A stretch of 64,000 nucleotides of DNA from Perognathus longimembris pacificus (GCF_023159225.1 NC_063180.1:5825297-5889296), one strand, 5' to 3'; shown: positions 33,371 to 45,632, numbered from the stretch's first letter. Notes: generated by a model from the sequence alone, not told the origin. Made by a program: numbers and translations.

Positions 33371-34587
33371 GGCAGTCTGTCACTGCAGCTCACCATCGTG
33401 GGAGGCACGCAGCACCTGCCAGAGCCCCCTCCCCAGCTGGGGGAAGGCAAGAGATGCCTGCATGGGCACTGGTCTCAGAGGGTGGCAGGCCTGGGCTTGG
33501 GCCCCGATGCTATGCTTCTACCATGTTATCATTTGCAAAGTAAGATACAGTGATCAGCCTCCATGGTGACTATGCCAGTCTGGCCCCAGTGCCCCACCTG
33601 GCCATGAAGATGTGGGCAAGGGACAGGCAATTGGGTCAAGGAACTGGGGGCTGCTGGCAGTTTGATTTTTCTCTCCACTTCCATGTTTCTTGAAATAAAG
33701 GAAGTGCTAATGAGCAAGACTCCATGAGACAGAGACAATTGTGTGTGCTGACACCGAGCAGGGACTGGCAGCAGCAGGAGAGAGACCACCTGTTGGAGAG
33801 GGGCAGAAGGTATCATGGGCTTGTGAGGAATGGTGCTGTCTCAGAGGGCCCTGTCCTTCTTGTGACAGCCTCCCTGTGATCTGACCATGGTGTGGGAGGA
33901 TGAACATTCCTTCTGAACCCACCTACTTGCCACACTCCACTGTCTGAAAGGTTGCTGTGCATCTGAGATGAGGCCAGGCTGGTGCCCACCTTGAGCCTGC
34001 CTAGAGGTGGGCAAGCCATCATCTCACCTGTTCTTGAGGGTTAGAAGGCAATCTCTGGGGTGCAGGAATGTGTAGCCACTTTATAAGACTTGGGTCATCT
34101 TCCTAAGACTAGATTGTCTTTCCTTCTCATTCTGACCTTGTTCTCTGATTCCATACCCTATACTATTGGTGTCCAGTACATGGGAACAGAGCCAGTCACT
34201 AAGAGCTCCCAAGGTACCCCTCAGGCTTCTTGTGGATGGAGCCCAGCCTGATCTGGTGGTACACAGGGCTGCTGGGGGCCTTCAGACCATATTGGAAAGA
34301 TGGATGAGGTGGTGGTTGTCCTCTTAGAGGAAGGAGGAGATGAGCTGGGCCTTAGACAAAGGGAAAGCCAGGAAGTAATTAGACCTCCAGGGGTCTACAG
34401 AGAGGTCTGTGCTGGGGAACAGGACTCCAGCAGAAGATGATGTTTCTAAAAAGCCAGGAAGAAGTTCCTGCATTCATCTATCCTCGTGGCATTTGATGCC
34501 CAGAACCCAGGGCAGCTGTTGGGAGAGTCTATTCTAGATGCAGGTCTATAGGCATGTATGGTGCAGGAAAAGTTAAAACCAGTCATC
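33371..34587. other. Intergenic, no feature recognised
   Basis: 1.2 kb of unique-looking sequence; frames are short and overlap on both strands. Confidence 0.4.
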
Positions 34588-34680
34588 AAACAGCGGGCTA
34601 CAGTATAGCTCCATGGTAGAGCTCTCCCCTGGCATGCATGGAGCCCTGGCTTTGGTCCTTAGCACTGCAAGAAAAACAGT
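34588..34680 (+). mobile_element. ID-type SINE
   Basis: gggctacagtatagctccat, ggtagagctctcccctggc, then gccctggctttggtccttag and an A-rich tail. Confidence 0.65.
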
Positions 34681-34924
34681 AAGAACTCCCCCTCACAAAA
34701 GAGTAAGACAGATGAAAAGTCCAGCTGCTTTTCTCGATCAACCTAGGCTAGAAATTCTAAACAATGTCAGTGTCACTTTTTGTTGGCATAAGGTCCAAGC
34801 AACTGCTATGGTAGAGTTTGTGTAGTACACAGTCAATTTCAAATGAGCACACTGCATTTACTTCACTAATCAGAGGATCCTGTGTGGAAGATAATTTGCT
34901 GGCTCACAGTGAGATAGTCGGTCA

Positions 34925-35045
34925 CACATACACAAGCGTGCGTGCACCCGTGCACGCACACACATACACTACACTTATACCCCTACACACATATATAGGC
35001 AAACATACACACTCTCTCATACACATACATGCACATCCACACATG
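34925..35045. repeat. Degenerate CA-rich repeat
   Basis: Interrupted cacaca/catacac runs with cgtgc inserts. Confidence 0.8.
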
Positions 35046-35284
35046 CTCAACTACCCCTGTTGCAAGAGTAGGCTTATAGAATTCACAATTGTCCCAACAC
35101 CTTTTAGAAAGAGTTTGTGCTTCTAGCTGCTGTGGCCATAAACTTCCCCAGGCACAGTGACTATTAGAAACATAGATACAAACACGAGGTTTTAATAGTC
35201 ATCAAAATGGAAAACTGAACCAGTGCCAACTGCTGGGTGAATATCTTAGTTTGTGAAGTACATGAATAGTGCATTTTTTTGTGT

Positions 35285-35602
35285 GTATATACAGATCCTG
35301 GGATTTGAACTCGTGGCCTGGGCTCTAACTCCGAGCTTGTTTGCTCAAAGATAGTGTTTTATCACTTGAGTCACAGTCTAACTTCTGGCTTTTTGGTGCG
35401 TAATTGGAGATAAGAGTCTCACAGACTTTCCTGCCTGGGCTGGCTGGGAACTGTGACTCTGATTTCAGCCTCTCATGTTGCTGGGATAACAGGTATGAGT
35501 CAAGGTCTCACTCTATATTTCAGACTGGCCTTGAACTCTCAGTCTTCCTGCCTCTGCCTCCGGATGCTAAGTTTATAGATGTATATCACCATACTCAGCT
35601 TG
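35285..35602 (-). mobile_element. B1-dID SINE followed by a B1 fragment
   Basis: 35293-35500 is an antisense B1-dID (gatttgaactcgtggcctggg ... gctgggataacaggtatgag). 35501-35602 is a second antisense B1 (tctcactctatatttcagactggccttgaactc). Confidence 0.72.
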
Positions 35603-36072
35603 AATATTACCTTTAAAATGTAAATGTATATTTTTGATGATAGTTAGCAATATTAAAATTTAATAATACTAAAGCTCGATGAAGCTGTGTCCTCGTATGG
35701 TGAAGAGGGTGAACGTGGTCTCTTCAACCCCTTTAAAGGACATTAATACCATTGATGAGGGTTCCACCCCCATGATCTAATGTCCAGAGGATCCACCTCC
35801 TAAAACCATCACACTAGAAGCTAGTCAAGTTGACACCTAAAATTAGCCATCCTAGATAGCTCTTCAGTTCCTACCTCAGTCAACTGCTCAGTGATGGTGC
35901 CATTTCCTGGGATGAAGAAGACAAAAGAAGATGATGGAAGTCAGTGATGGAAGTGCACGGGAGAGCTGCAAGGCAAGGTCAAGCAGGCCATTGGCCTAAG
36001 AGTCTAGAGGTCAACGGGGGATATCCACTTGAGAGTATAAGCACAAGCACTGAGAGAAGGGAGCAGAATGGG

Positions 36073-36340
36073 GGCTGGGCATGGTAGCTCACACCAGTAA
36101 TCCCAACTAGCTGGGAAACAGATCAGGAAGATCAAAGCTTAAGGCCAGCCCAGGTAAAAAGCAGTGATACCCCATCTCAACCAACAAACAAAGCATGGTG
36201 GCTTGTGTTTGTCATTCTAGCTATATGGGAATCATAAATAGGAGACTCATGATCCTGGCTGGCCCAGGCAAAAATATGCCCCTCTTTGAAAAATAACTAA
36301 AGCCAAAAGGGCTAGTGATTCCCCACTCAAAAGGCAGTAG
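36073..36340 (+). mobile_element. Two B1-like units in tandem
   Basis: gggctgggcatggtagctca ... accccatctcaaccaac, then agcatggtggcttgtgtttg ... ctggctggcccaggcaaaa. Confidence 0.68.
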
Positions 36341-36599
36341 GATGAGGGAGAGTCAACAATAAGAGCAAGAAGGAATGGCCCTGAAGCAGACCCCTTCCCT
36401 GCCCCAGATGGCGTCTCTGCCTGAGGTGGGGCCTAGAGGTGTCCTCCTGTGTTCCCAGGCCTGTGTGGACAAAAGTGGGCACTGCCTAAAACATGTGGCA
36501 CAAGACAATGTGGCACGTTCTTGGAGGGGAGACTTCACCCAGTGTGCTGTGGGAAGCAGGACCTAGTGGGGGAGAAAGGCTTGTGGGTATATTTGGCAG

Positions 36600-37130
36600 G
36601 AAATTAGCACAGGGGCCTGCCTCTCCCCCAAACCCGCATTGTAATGTGTGATGCAAAGGCCGGCTCCAGAAGGAAATGACTCATTCTTTTCCATTTCAGT
36701 TTTATAGCCAATGTATTTAACAGAGCTACTCTTGTCTTTCACTACCTGCTAAGTTAGCAAACAATGTTGAACATCTATAGACATATTCCACATGTGTGTG
36801 AATGGAACACATGCACACACATGCACACACACACACACACACACGTGCTGTTTTCTCACTTCCAAATTTCTTAAGCATGAGGTCATTTTCCTTTGTGGCC
36901 AAATGGCTGTCTGTGGCGTGCTGGGGCACATAAATTGTCCAGGCTGTGATGTAAAACACAGCCCTTATTGACAGTGGTTGGTGCTGGTGGAGGCTGGGCC
37001 CCCAGCTCGTAAAGCAGAGTCGGTGTCACTCCAGCTGAGCAGAGGCAATAAAGGGCACAGGGGAATTACCACTGCGGCTGCAGCTGGACGCACAGCAGGG
37101 CCCCGGCTGCCAGCCTAATGGGCTCTCCCC
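36600..37130. other. Unique sequence with a (CA)n block
   Basis: Repeat-poor sequence containing an imperfect TG/CA-palindromic block at 36790-36845. The part at 36640-36745 (tgactcattcttttcc, tttatagccaatgtattta) has some regulatory texture. Confidence 0.3.
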
Positions 37131-37796
37131 TCACCTTGTAAAGCATGCATTTAGGCATGAGCTGCCCCCTCCTGCACGGATCAGCTTTCCTAAGAGGCTC
37201 TGTCCCCAAATCGCCACCTGTCTTTGGAGCCTCTAGTGCCCACATAAGTGAGCAGAGCCATCTCTGCTCTGGGCATTTTCTTGCAGCTGTAGCAGGATTC
37301 TTTTCTGAAGGCTGGTGCCACTCAAATCCCCTTCCCTCAGGCCCTGCTTGGAGCCCAGTGAGCCTGTGTGGGTCCACGGTCTGTTCTCCACTTCCTGACT
37401 AGTATAGCCCACTGGGACCAGGCCCAGCCATGCCAGGCAGGCATAAGGGTTATTGCCGTGCCCTGAGGGTCTCTGCATTCCTCCAGACAACTCTTTCCCT
37501 CGTGCCAGTCCCAAGACTTTTGGTCTTTCTCGGGCCTCTGGTCCCTGTCTCCTAGGAGGCCATCTCAACATGGGTGCCAGGGACCAGAACAGCAACCTCC
37601 CTGTTCCCACTTCCAAGCTGCCATCATCCACCCCTCTCCTCTTTCTTGTCTTCCTGTCTCAACAGGGCTGTGCCCATCCTGCTGGCTAAGGCTCCCACCA
37701 TGCACTCTGCTTGTCTCCACACCTGCGTACTGAGCATCTGCCTCCCTCTCATCTGGATTCTCATGTGCTTGTCTTTCCCATTAAAAAAAAAAGGCT
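37131..37796. other. Intergenic, no feature recognised
   Basis: GC-rich unique-looking sequence; open frames on both strands lack family features. Confidence 0.4.
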
Positions 37797-38040
37797 CACA
37801 CCTTTAATCTTAGTTACTTAAGAGGTTGAGATGTGAGGATCAAGGTTCGAAGAAAGCCTGGGCAGGAAAGTCTATGGGACTCTTTATCTCCAATTAACTA
37901 ACAAAAAAGCCAGAATTGGAGCTGTGACTTACAGTGGTAACATGCCAGCCTTGAGTGAAAAAAGCTAAGGGACCATGCCCAGGCCATGAGTTCAAGCCCC
38001 AGGATGGACACATGCGTGTGCACACACACACAAGCACACA
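37797..38040 (+). mobile_element. B1-dID SINE, 5' shortened
   Basis: ggctcacacctttaatctta, linker caattaactaacaaaaaagc, dID half gctgtgacttacagtggtaac, then gagttcaagccccagg and a CA tail. Confidence 0.8.
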
Positions 38041-39453
38041 CAGGAGCAGGTTCTGCATATTCTGGGGAGTTGCCACAGCTCTTAGGGATGGGAGTGGACC
38101 CATGGTTGCTCCATCTTACAGGACCAGGGTCTCTGAAGTCTGGCCATCTCAATCTCATTTTCATTCTTCTCTTCCAGTCCTTTTCACACATCTGTAGCTC
38201 CCACTTGCTCTGGGCCCCTCCAGCTCTGTCTTCCCTGGGCACTCTGAGGCTGGTGTGAGTTTACCCACGGCTCTCCCAGGCTTCCACACAGTTCGGCTCC
38301 CAGGCCATAGCAGGGCTCTCTCTGCCTCGCTTCAGATCCACCAACCCATGTGGACTCTCTGACATCTCCTCCTGACTGTCACAGAACCATGTGGCATTCC
38401 ACACACCCACATCTGAACTCAACCCCTCAAGTGCCCTGGTCCACTGGCCTGGCCAGTACCCGCCTCTGGGCCCATTGAGGCAGGAATCTGAGGTGCTCCT
38501 TCTGTGGAACTTGCTGCTAAGTTCAACTGGTTTGACCCTGAGTGGTTCTTGAATTCATTTCTGCCACCAGTTTTCCTGTGGCCTGCCGCTGCTACCTGTT
38601 GCTGGGCCATTACTACCCAGTGTGGCCAGCCACACCCTCTCCACCTGCTACTAGAGAGCTGTGCTTGCTGGTGCTCTGGCTTTTGAGGCTTTACACAATG
38701 GGGCTTCCATGCTTGCCCCAGGAGGCCTTGTCAGCTCTCTTTAGTGGCTTGCTTGTACCATGCTCCCTCCCTCATGCCTCAGGACCTTGACACATGCCTT
38801 TCCGTTGGCTCAGTACACTTTTCTTCAATTTCTGCATAGTTGCCCCTCAGACTAAGGCTCAGCATCCACATTCTCAGGGCTATCTTTCCTGTTCTCTTTG
38901 ATGCACTCAAATCTGCCTTTCTGTCTCAGCACCATGTATTCATGCCACTTCGTGCCATGTGGCCCTGGACAAAGTTACTTAGAGGTATCATGGGTCCTTC
39001 TTATAGGATTGTCCTAAGAATAACAGAATGTGGCTACTGAAAAGAGCCTAGGGCAGAGGCAGCACCTGTGTGGGAGAGAAAAGCACTGCTCCTAATTCTC
39101 CTCCCTGGCCTTGACCTCTTTATGGGTCCATTGTCTTTGTGACTCTGGTTCAGGCCATGCCATTTACTTTGGCCCAAACAAGAGATAGAACACCACTTCT
39201 GAGCCTGGACCTTAGCAGGCCTGGCAAATTCCTATTTGTTCTCTTGAGCCATAGGCATGAGAAGAATCCCCTGGGTCATTGCTGCCCTTTCCTGGCCACA
39301 CATGGACCATACAAGGTCATGGACCCAGCCTGGCACAGTATAGCCCTGATGGTCAGTGAGAATAAATTTCCACTGTTTTAGCCTTTGAGCTGAGAATGGC
39401 TAGCTTCCAGCTTTTCTTTGGCTATTGATAACCTGACCGGTTAATGTGACATT
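38041..39453. other. Intergenic, no feature recognised
   Basis: 1.4 kb of unique-looking sequence without supported gene or repeat. Confidence 0.4.
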
Positions 39454-39523
39454 CTTGGCACCATGCTTGTGACAGAGGAGACACTCATGCTTGTTCCTGA
39501 TCCACAGAAATGTTGGAAAGTCC
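39454..39523. repeat. Unrecognised 70-bp repeat, copy 1
   Basis: About 64 of 70 bases match 40110-40179, same orientation. It begins cttggcaccatgcttgtgac in both. Flanks on both sides differ. Both copies are open on the minus strand with the shared residues LLCHKHGAK. Confidence 0.85.
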
Positions 39524-39616
39524 CAGGCTGTAGGAGAAAGCTGCACCACACCTTGAGAACAGCCTTCCTGCCACTCTGCATGTGTCAGCCAGGGCTCAGG
39601 CAAGGATGCTTGCTGT

Positions 39617-39880
39617 GATGGATAGCTTGATCCATCGGGATAGATAAAGATGGATAGACAGAAGTGATGGATAGATAAGTGGACAGATGAACCGATAGAA
39701 AGAGAAATGTATAGATAGATGATGGATGGATTGACAGATGATGGATAGATAGATGGAAGGATGGGTGGTTAGACAGGTAGAGAGATAGATGGATAGATGA
39801 TAATGGATGGGTCTATAGATGGTAGATTGATGGATTGACTTATGATGGATGGATGGATGAATAGATGATGGATAGTTTCA
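39617..39880. repeat. GATA/GATG-type tandem array, interrupted
   Basis: About 260 bp of diverged gata, gatg and tgga units (gatagatgg variants) with breaks. It lies between the two copies of the 70-bp repeat. Confidence 0.9.
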
Positions 39881-40109
39881 TGGCTAGAGAACTGGGTCTG
39901 CTTCAGGGACCGGGCCTCTTGTAATTGATGGGGCTGGGATAGTTGCAAGATCTCTACCAGGCCCTTGTCATCAGATCTGAGGCTGAATCCCAGAGGCTGG
40001 AAGAGGATGACAAGCAGGGAAGGAGAGTCCAGCGACAGCCCCTGGGGCAGACCCAAATACACCACTTCTTGTCTCTTCTGACCGCCCTACTTTGAGGGTC
40101 TTCCTGAAG

Positions 40110-40179
40110 CTTGGCACCATGCTTGTGACAGAGGAGATACTCATGCTTGTTCCTGACCCACAGATACGTTGGCAAATCC
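40110..40179. repeat. Unrecognised 70-bp repeat, copy 2
   Basis: Second copy of 39454-39523, 656 bp downstream, direct orientation. Differences are scattered single substitutions. Confidence 0.85.
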
Positions 40180-40389
40180 TCCATGCAGCTAAACCCTGGC
40201 TGGGGAATGGGGAGGCTGATGGAGGAACCATGATGTGTGGTAGCCACTGCCTAGTCTGCTGCCCTGACAAGTCCACTGACTGGTGGTGGCATGCGTGTGC
40301 TGCCTCATGCCTGCTGCCTGCCTCTGTGAACTGCCCTACCCAGAAACACCTGGGACAAGGGACTCTGTTGACACAAAGCCATTTGTCTC

Positions 40390-40775
40390 AAAAATACCCT
40401 TTGTGGTTCAAAGCCAGCCCAGGCAAGAAAGTCTGTGAGACTCTTGTCTCCAGTTAACTACCAAAAAGCCACCAATGCCGCCGCCTCATCGTCTTCCGCC
40501 TCCTCCTCCTTTCCCTCCCCCCTCCTCCTTTCTTCTTCCTTTGGTTGGTGATGGGGCTTGAACTCAGGGCCTGGGACATGTTCCTGAGCCTCTTTTTGTG
40601 CAAGGCTAGTGCGCTATCACTTGAGTTACAGTTCTACTTCCAGTTTTTGAGTGGTTCATTGGAGATAAGAGTCTCACAGGACTTTTATGCCCCAGCTGGC
40701 TTTGAACCATGATTGTCAGGTCTCTGTCTCCTGAGTAGTTAGGGTTACAGGCATGAGCCACCAGTGTCTGGATGA
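40390..40775. mobile_element. B1-dID SINE fragments, both orientations
   Basis: A plus-strand middle fragment (40390-40470: gttcaaagccagcccagg, agttaactaccaaaaagcc) runs into a CCT-rich run. A full antisense B1-dID follows at 40540-40775. Confidence 0.75.
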
Positions 40776-40879
40776 ACCTTCTTATTTTTAAAGAACACTT
40801 AAAAGTGCAAAAGCCATTCTTAGCTTACTGGTCACACAAAAACAGACACTAGCTAGCTTTAGTGTTTGGGTAAGTTTGC

Positions 40880-41810
40880 TGAGTGCTGTCTGTTCTGTTC
40901 CATCGATCTACATCCTTCCCATCACCAATACCACACTGTCTTGAAAACAGCTTTATAGGAAAACCTAAAATCGGGTAGCCTGAGTGCTGCAGCTCTCATC
41001 TCTGTCCTTAATTGGGGCTTTTAGGCTACTGTCATTTTATGTAATTATTGATAGGTCTAGACCTATGTCTACTATTTTATTCTTTGTTTCCATTTCATTT
41101 TGTTTTCTCCTCTTCTTTTAGTGGTCATTACTATTCCTGTTTGGGGTTTCCTTTCTTCTTTGGGGTTATTTGACTGTTTTTGGGTTGGTTTTTTTTTGTT
41201 TTTGGATTTCCTTTCAATGTATCTGTTGTAGTTTTAGTCTACATCATCAGAATAGTTACTTTTTTCTTTCTGATTGCACTAGGGATTATCCCAATACACA
41301 TAGCTAACTTCTCACAGTCTAAGAATCAATACTCTTCAACTTCAAGTGGAATGTGGTTATAAAAGCCCATATAGGTCATGAACCTTCCCCGTTGTGACAT
41401 TCTTGTCTCATAACATCTTCAGACACTGAGAACCCCTTCAGATAACAAGAGCTTCTTGCTCTTAATGGCTGAGCATACTCGAAGTATTCACACAGGAAGA
41501 AGAGTATTCTCTAGTTGATTTTTAGTATTGTTGCTACTCCATCATCCCTGAGCTCCCAGGTTTCCTCCTGATATCGTTTTCCTTTCACCTGCTTGAGCAA
41601 GCGATGGGCCATGAATTTGCATGGTTTTGTTTACCTGAGAATGTCTCAGAGGGTCTACTTCACTTCTACCTCTTTCATAAATACAGAGTTCTGGGTAACA
41701 GTTCTTCATTTGAGCCCTTCAAAAATATTCTACCTACTTCTGACCAAGATGATTTCTAATGAGCAAATGGGAATTTGTCAGTTGCCATAGACAAACCCAA
41801 GTTCAATTAT
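40880..41810 (-). mobile_element. Ancient L1 fragment (L1M/HAL1-like)
   Basis: Antisense of old L1 sequence. Landmarks: ctgttccatcgatctacat, ccaataccacactgtcttg, gctttatagg, and near the right end tttgtttacctgagaatgtctc, agttctgggtaacagttctt, tgatttctaatgag. No coding capacity survives. Confidence 0.55.
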
Positions 41811-41849
41811 TAAAACCTGAGTCAGATCCTATTTCTTTTCTTTTCTCTT

Positions 41850-42035
41850 GGCAGTACTGGTGATGGAGTTCAGGAGTTAGAACTGGCTGGGCAAGTGCTC
41901 TACCACTTCCAGAACTTTTGGCTTCAGTTTGGTTTTTAGACAGTCGTATGCTTTTACTTAAGGTGGCCTCAGCCTGGGATACTCCTACCTCTTTCCTCCT
42001 GATCAACTGGGATTACATGTGTGAGTAATCACATC
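41850..42035 (-). mobile_element. B1/ID SINE, diverged
   Basis: Antisense ID (gggcaagtgctctaccactt) followed by an antisense B1 ending aactgggattacatgtgtgag. Confidence 0.65.
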
Positions 42036-42081
42036 CTATCAGATCCTATTTCTTTCTTTTCAGATGCTATTTCTTATTCAA

Positions 42082-42320
42082 ACAACATAGATCTTTTTGT
42101 TTGTTTGTTTGTTTTGCCAGTCCTGGGGCTTGAACTCAGGGCATGAGCACTGTCCCTGGCTTCTTTTTGCTCAAGGCTAGCACTCTACCACTTGAGCCAC
42201 AGCGCCACGTCTGGCTTTTTCTACATATGTGGTGCTGAGGAATCAAACCCAGGGCTTCATGTATACGAGGCGAGCACTTTACCACTAGGCCATATTCCTA
42301 GCCCCACAACATAGATCTTT
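42082..42320 (-). mobile_element. Dimeric ID SINE with perfect 15-bp TSD
   Basis: acaacatagatcttt at 42082-42096 and 42306-42320. A (TTTG)n tail, then both antisense ID halves. Confidence 0.9.
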
Positions 42321-43181
42321 AATGTCACCAACCTCTTCCCTCCATAAACTGATGCTTAGGGGAGAGAGAAAGGGACAAAGAAGAAGGGGAGATGAATAAG
42401 AAGTAGTTAGAAAGTTGACCACCTTTCAGAACCCCAGATATTTCAGAAATTGAACTAATTAGTTCACAGGGTGATTCTCATGGTGTAAAATTTCCCAATA
42501 TAGCCAGTTCCAAGTTGCCATTGCATGGTTTCTGACTGCAGAGTTGGGAAGAAATGGCTACTGAAGGCTCATCACTGGCTATAAGAGCTACCAGTGAATG
42601 ATCTCTCCTAGGTTTAAAGCTAACTGAGCAGCAGGAGACAAAGAAAGATTGTGATCAGTCTTATGTATAACAGCTGGGTTAGAGGATATGCTTAGAGGAT
42701 ATGTTAGATACATGTCTTCTCTCATTGTTTTACACAAGTGGATTTCCTGTCGCAGTGGCTTGGGGCACCACCATGGTCTTTGCCTCCTGTTCCTAGCCCA
42801 GGCCTGAGAGGCCTCCTGGTTCTTCTTCCCTCACCAGTTGGTGCCCAAGCCATCCTCTGGTCCCAGGGAGGGTAGCACAAGAAGTAAGCCCAGTCTAGGT
42901 AAGCCCACCTTAGCCTCAGTGGTGTCAATGCCTCTTGCTGTATGTGGAAGCATTATTGAGCTGTAGCTGACATTTTCTGAGTAGTACTGGGATGGGGGAG
43001 GCTGCTGTTTCTAAATATGCAAGATAGATCTGGAACTGGGAAGTTAAGAAATTCAGAGAGGGCTGGGAAAATGGTACTCTGGTGGTATGGTAGAGACATT
43101 TCTTGGTAAAAATATTTCTTATGGAAATCTTGGAGGGAGAAATGGCCTCATGGATTAGGAGAGCTAGGCAGGATGGTTTCC
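42321..43181. other. Intergenic, no feature recognised
   Basis: Unique-looking sequence. The part at 42440-42560 is AT-richer and repeat-free. Confidence 0.4.
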
Positions 43182-43418
43182 AAGAATATTGTTGTTGGGG
43201 CTGGGGATATAGCCTAGTGGCAAGAGTGCCTGCCTCGGATACACGAGGCCCTAGGTTCGATTCCCCAGCACCACATATACAGAAAAAGGCCAGAAGCGGC
43301 GCTGTGGCTCAAGTGGCAGAGTGCTAGTCTTGAGCGGGAAGAAGCCAGGGACAGTGCTCAGGCCCTGAGTCCAAGGCCCACGACTGGCCAAAAAAAAAAA
43401 AAAGAATATTGTTGTTGG
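43182..43418 (+). mobile_element. Dimeric ID SINE with perfect TSD, young
   Basis: aagaatattgttgttgg at 43182-43198 and 43402-43418. The body is a near-perfect consensus with intact CpGs and a pure poly(A). Confidence 0.93.
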
Positions 43419-43509
43419 CAGGAACTTCTTTGAACTGCAAATGATAAAGTAGTACAAGTGAGAGATGGCTTTCAGAAAGCAACTGGCCTATTTATCACAG
43501 TTTAGAAAA

Positions 43510-43762
43510 TTAAACTCTTTTTTTTTTTTGGTGCCAATCCTGAGGCTTGAACTCAGGGCTTGGATGCTGTCCCTGAGCTTTTTCTGCTCAAGGCTACTGC
43601 TCTACCACAAGCCACAGCTCCACTTCCTGTGCTGGGTAATTGGAGATAAAAGTCTCACAGACTTTCCTGCCAGGGATGGCTTTGAACCAAGATTCTCAGG
43701 CCTTAGCCTCTTGAGTAGCTAGGATTACAAATGTGAGGCTCGGATACCCTGTGCCCAGCTTA
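43510..43762 (-). mobile_element. B1-dID SINE
   Basis: Poly(T), then gccaatcctgaggcttgaac, taattggagataaaagtctc, ctcttgagtagctaggatta. Confidence 0.82.
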
Positions 43763-44357
43763 AACTTTTTTCGAATCTCCAGCCTCTCTAGCCAGTAAAA
43801 AATCAAAACAAATAAACAAAACCAAAAAAGAAGAACCAACGTCTCATATTAAGATGTGGCCTGGACTAGGGAGTACCATGAAAACATCCTCAATGTAGAG
43901 ATGAGATCAGGGAGTGTGCTTGATTGTACTGGTTTGCATCTTAATGTCCTAGAAAGGAATATGATATTATGGAATGACCTTTCATGTCTGGCTAACCTGA
44001 CCTTTTATGTCTGGCTAACCTGAGAACCTGAGTGACTAAATATGTTTTAGTGTTAAAATTATAACAGCTTCTAAACCCTGGTGATGACTCCATGCTAGAG
44101 AGCTGCACCCCCACCCATGATACTAGTTTCTTGTAGCTTGACATTTAAGAATATAGGGAGCCCTTGTTCCCCTCTGTACCTGGGTAGCAACCATGGTAAT
44201 GGACAGTGAAAAAAAGATCATAGTCAAAGACTACAGAAATAACCATACGAGTAGAAATGCCATGGTAACTGTTGGGTTGGTTTGCTTATGATTGAGTACT
44301 GGATTGTTTTAGCCCACTCATGCTTGCTTAGTGGTAATGGGAAAACATGGTGGTAAT
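43763..44357. other. Intergenic, no feature recognised
   Basis: AT-rich unique-looking sequence without gene or repeat. Confidence 0.35.
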
Positions 44358-44810
44358 TGTTAAAATAAAGTTGGCACTAGGTCAGCCTGAGTGCAAAATT
44401 CTGCTTCAGTAAATGGCTTGCTTAACCCATTTGTGACTTGTTCTACCCCCCTGCCTTAACCCCCTGCATCAGTGCTATGTGACCACCTGCTGTCAGTTCC
44501 TGATACCAAGGCCAGTTCCCAATATCAAAGCCAAAACAGATAACTGAAAGGGTAGATAGCCAATAGAAATAGGACAAGACTTGTTTGCTAAATGCCATCC
44601 AATCAAGTATCTGCCAAGTTGGAAATACCCTGCCTCTGTTGTAATCACAATAAAAACCCTGCCTATCTGAGGGTCAGGACTCTCAGTCCAGATCCGCTGT
44701 GTTGGTGACGGTTGAGAGTCCAGGCTTGAGCTTGCAATAAAGACTCTCGTGCATTTGCATTGGAATCGGCTCCTTGGTGGTCTTTGGGGTCCGGAAATCT
44801 AGGCATAGCA
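44358..44810 (+). mobile_element. ERV1-like solo LTR
   Basis: About 453 bp from tgttaaaataaag to the end at tagca. A CCAAT box (ccatccaatcaag) and a TATA-like aataaaaacc (44649) precede the gammaretrovirus-type R/U5 with AATAAA at 44736-44741 and cttggtggtctttggggtcc. Ends are assigned by pattern; no target-site duplication was found. Confidence 0.75.
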
Positions 44811-45010
44811 TGGCACTGGTGGTTCACATCTGTAATCATAGCTACTCAAGAGACTGAGATCTGAGAATTGTGGTTCAAAGCCAGTCCAGACAGAAAAGTC
44901 CATCTTATCTTTATTTAAATAGCAAAAACCCCTGAAGTAGAGCTGTGGCTCAAGTGGTAGAGTACCAGCCTTGAGCTAGTACAAGCCCCAGGATTGGGAG
45001 AAAATAAAAT
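44811..45010 (+). mobile_element. B1-dID SINE abutting the LTR
   Basis: tggcactggtggttcacatc, agctactcaagagactgagatc, gctgtggctcaagtggtagag, A-rich tail. It begins at the last base of the LTR. Confidence 0.85.
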
Positions 45011-45289
45011 AAATTATCTTTTCAGCAACAATAGGTTCTAAGGGGTGGCCAGTTCCCAAATGCAGAGAGGAAAGAAATTACGGTGTGGCTTTTGGCATGT
45101 ATAGTGGACTGAAATCAGATATCTAGGAACCTTGGATGTCTGGGAGAAAGCCACAAGAAAACACATTGTCATTGTGGATAGAAATGAGACCAAGATGGTT
45201 TGAAACATAAACATCCTTAAGCTCTCAACTTCTTACAAGCAGGAAGAGATAGCAAGTTTCTCTTCAAGCTAGTTTCTTTTCAAGTTTTC

Positions 45290-45632
45290 TTCACCAGTGG
45301 CTCATGTCTATAATCTTAAGAATCTTACTTAAGAAGCTGAGATCTGAGGATCACAGTTTTTTTTTTTTTTTTTTTTTGGCCAGTCCTGGGCCTTGGACTC
45401 AGGGCCTGAGCACTGTCCCTGGCTTCTTCCCGCTCAAGGCTAGCACTCTGCCACTTGAGCCACAGCGCCGCTTCTGGCCGTTTTCTGTATATGTGGTGCT
45501 GGGGAATCGAACCTAGGGCCTTGTGTATCCGAGGCAGGCACTCTTGCCACTAGGCTATATCCCCAGCCTGAGGATCACAGTTTGAAGTCAGCAAAGGCAG
45601 GAAAGTCTGGAGATCAAATCTTATCTTCAATT

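Noticed and set aside
10433..34680. tRNA-like units read as tRNA genes
   Set aside because: They are ID/dID SINEs: many diverged copies with A-rich or microsatellite tails and target-site duplications, and no complete cloverleaf was supported.
39617..39880. CRISPR-like or structured repeat array
   Set aside because: It is an interrupted GATA/GATG tandem repeat without spacers of constant size, in a mammalian genome.
39400..40247. Minus-strand frames sharing LLCHKHGAK as exons of a gene
   Set aside because: Only about 24 codons are shared, flanks differ, and no splice-site pattern or known domain supports a gene. Kept as an unexplained repeat.
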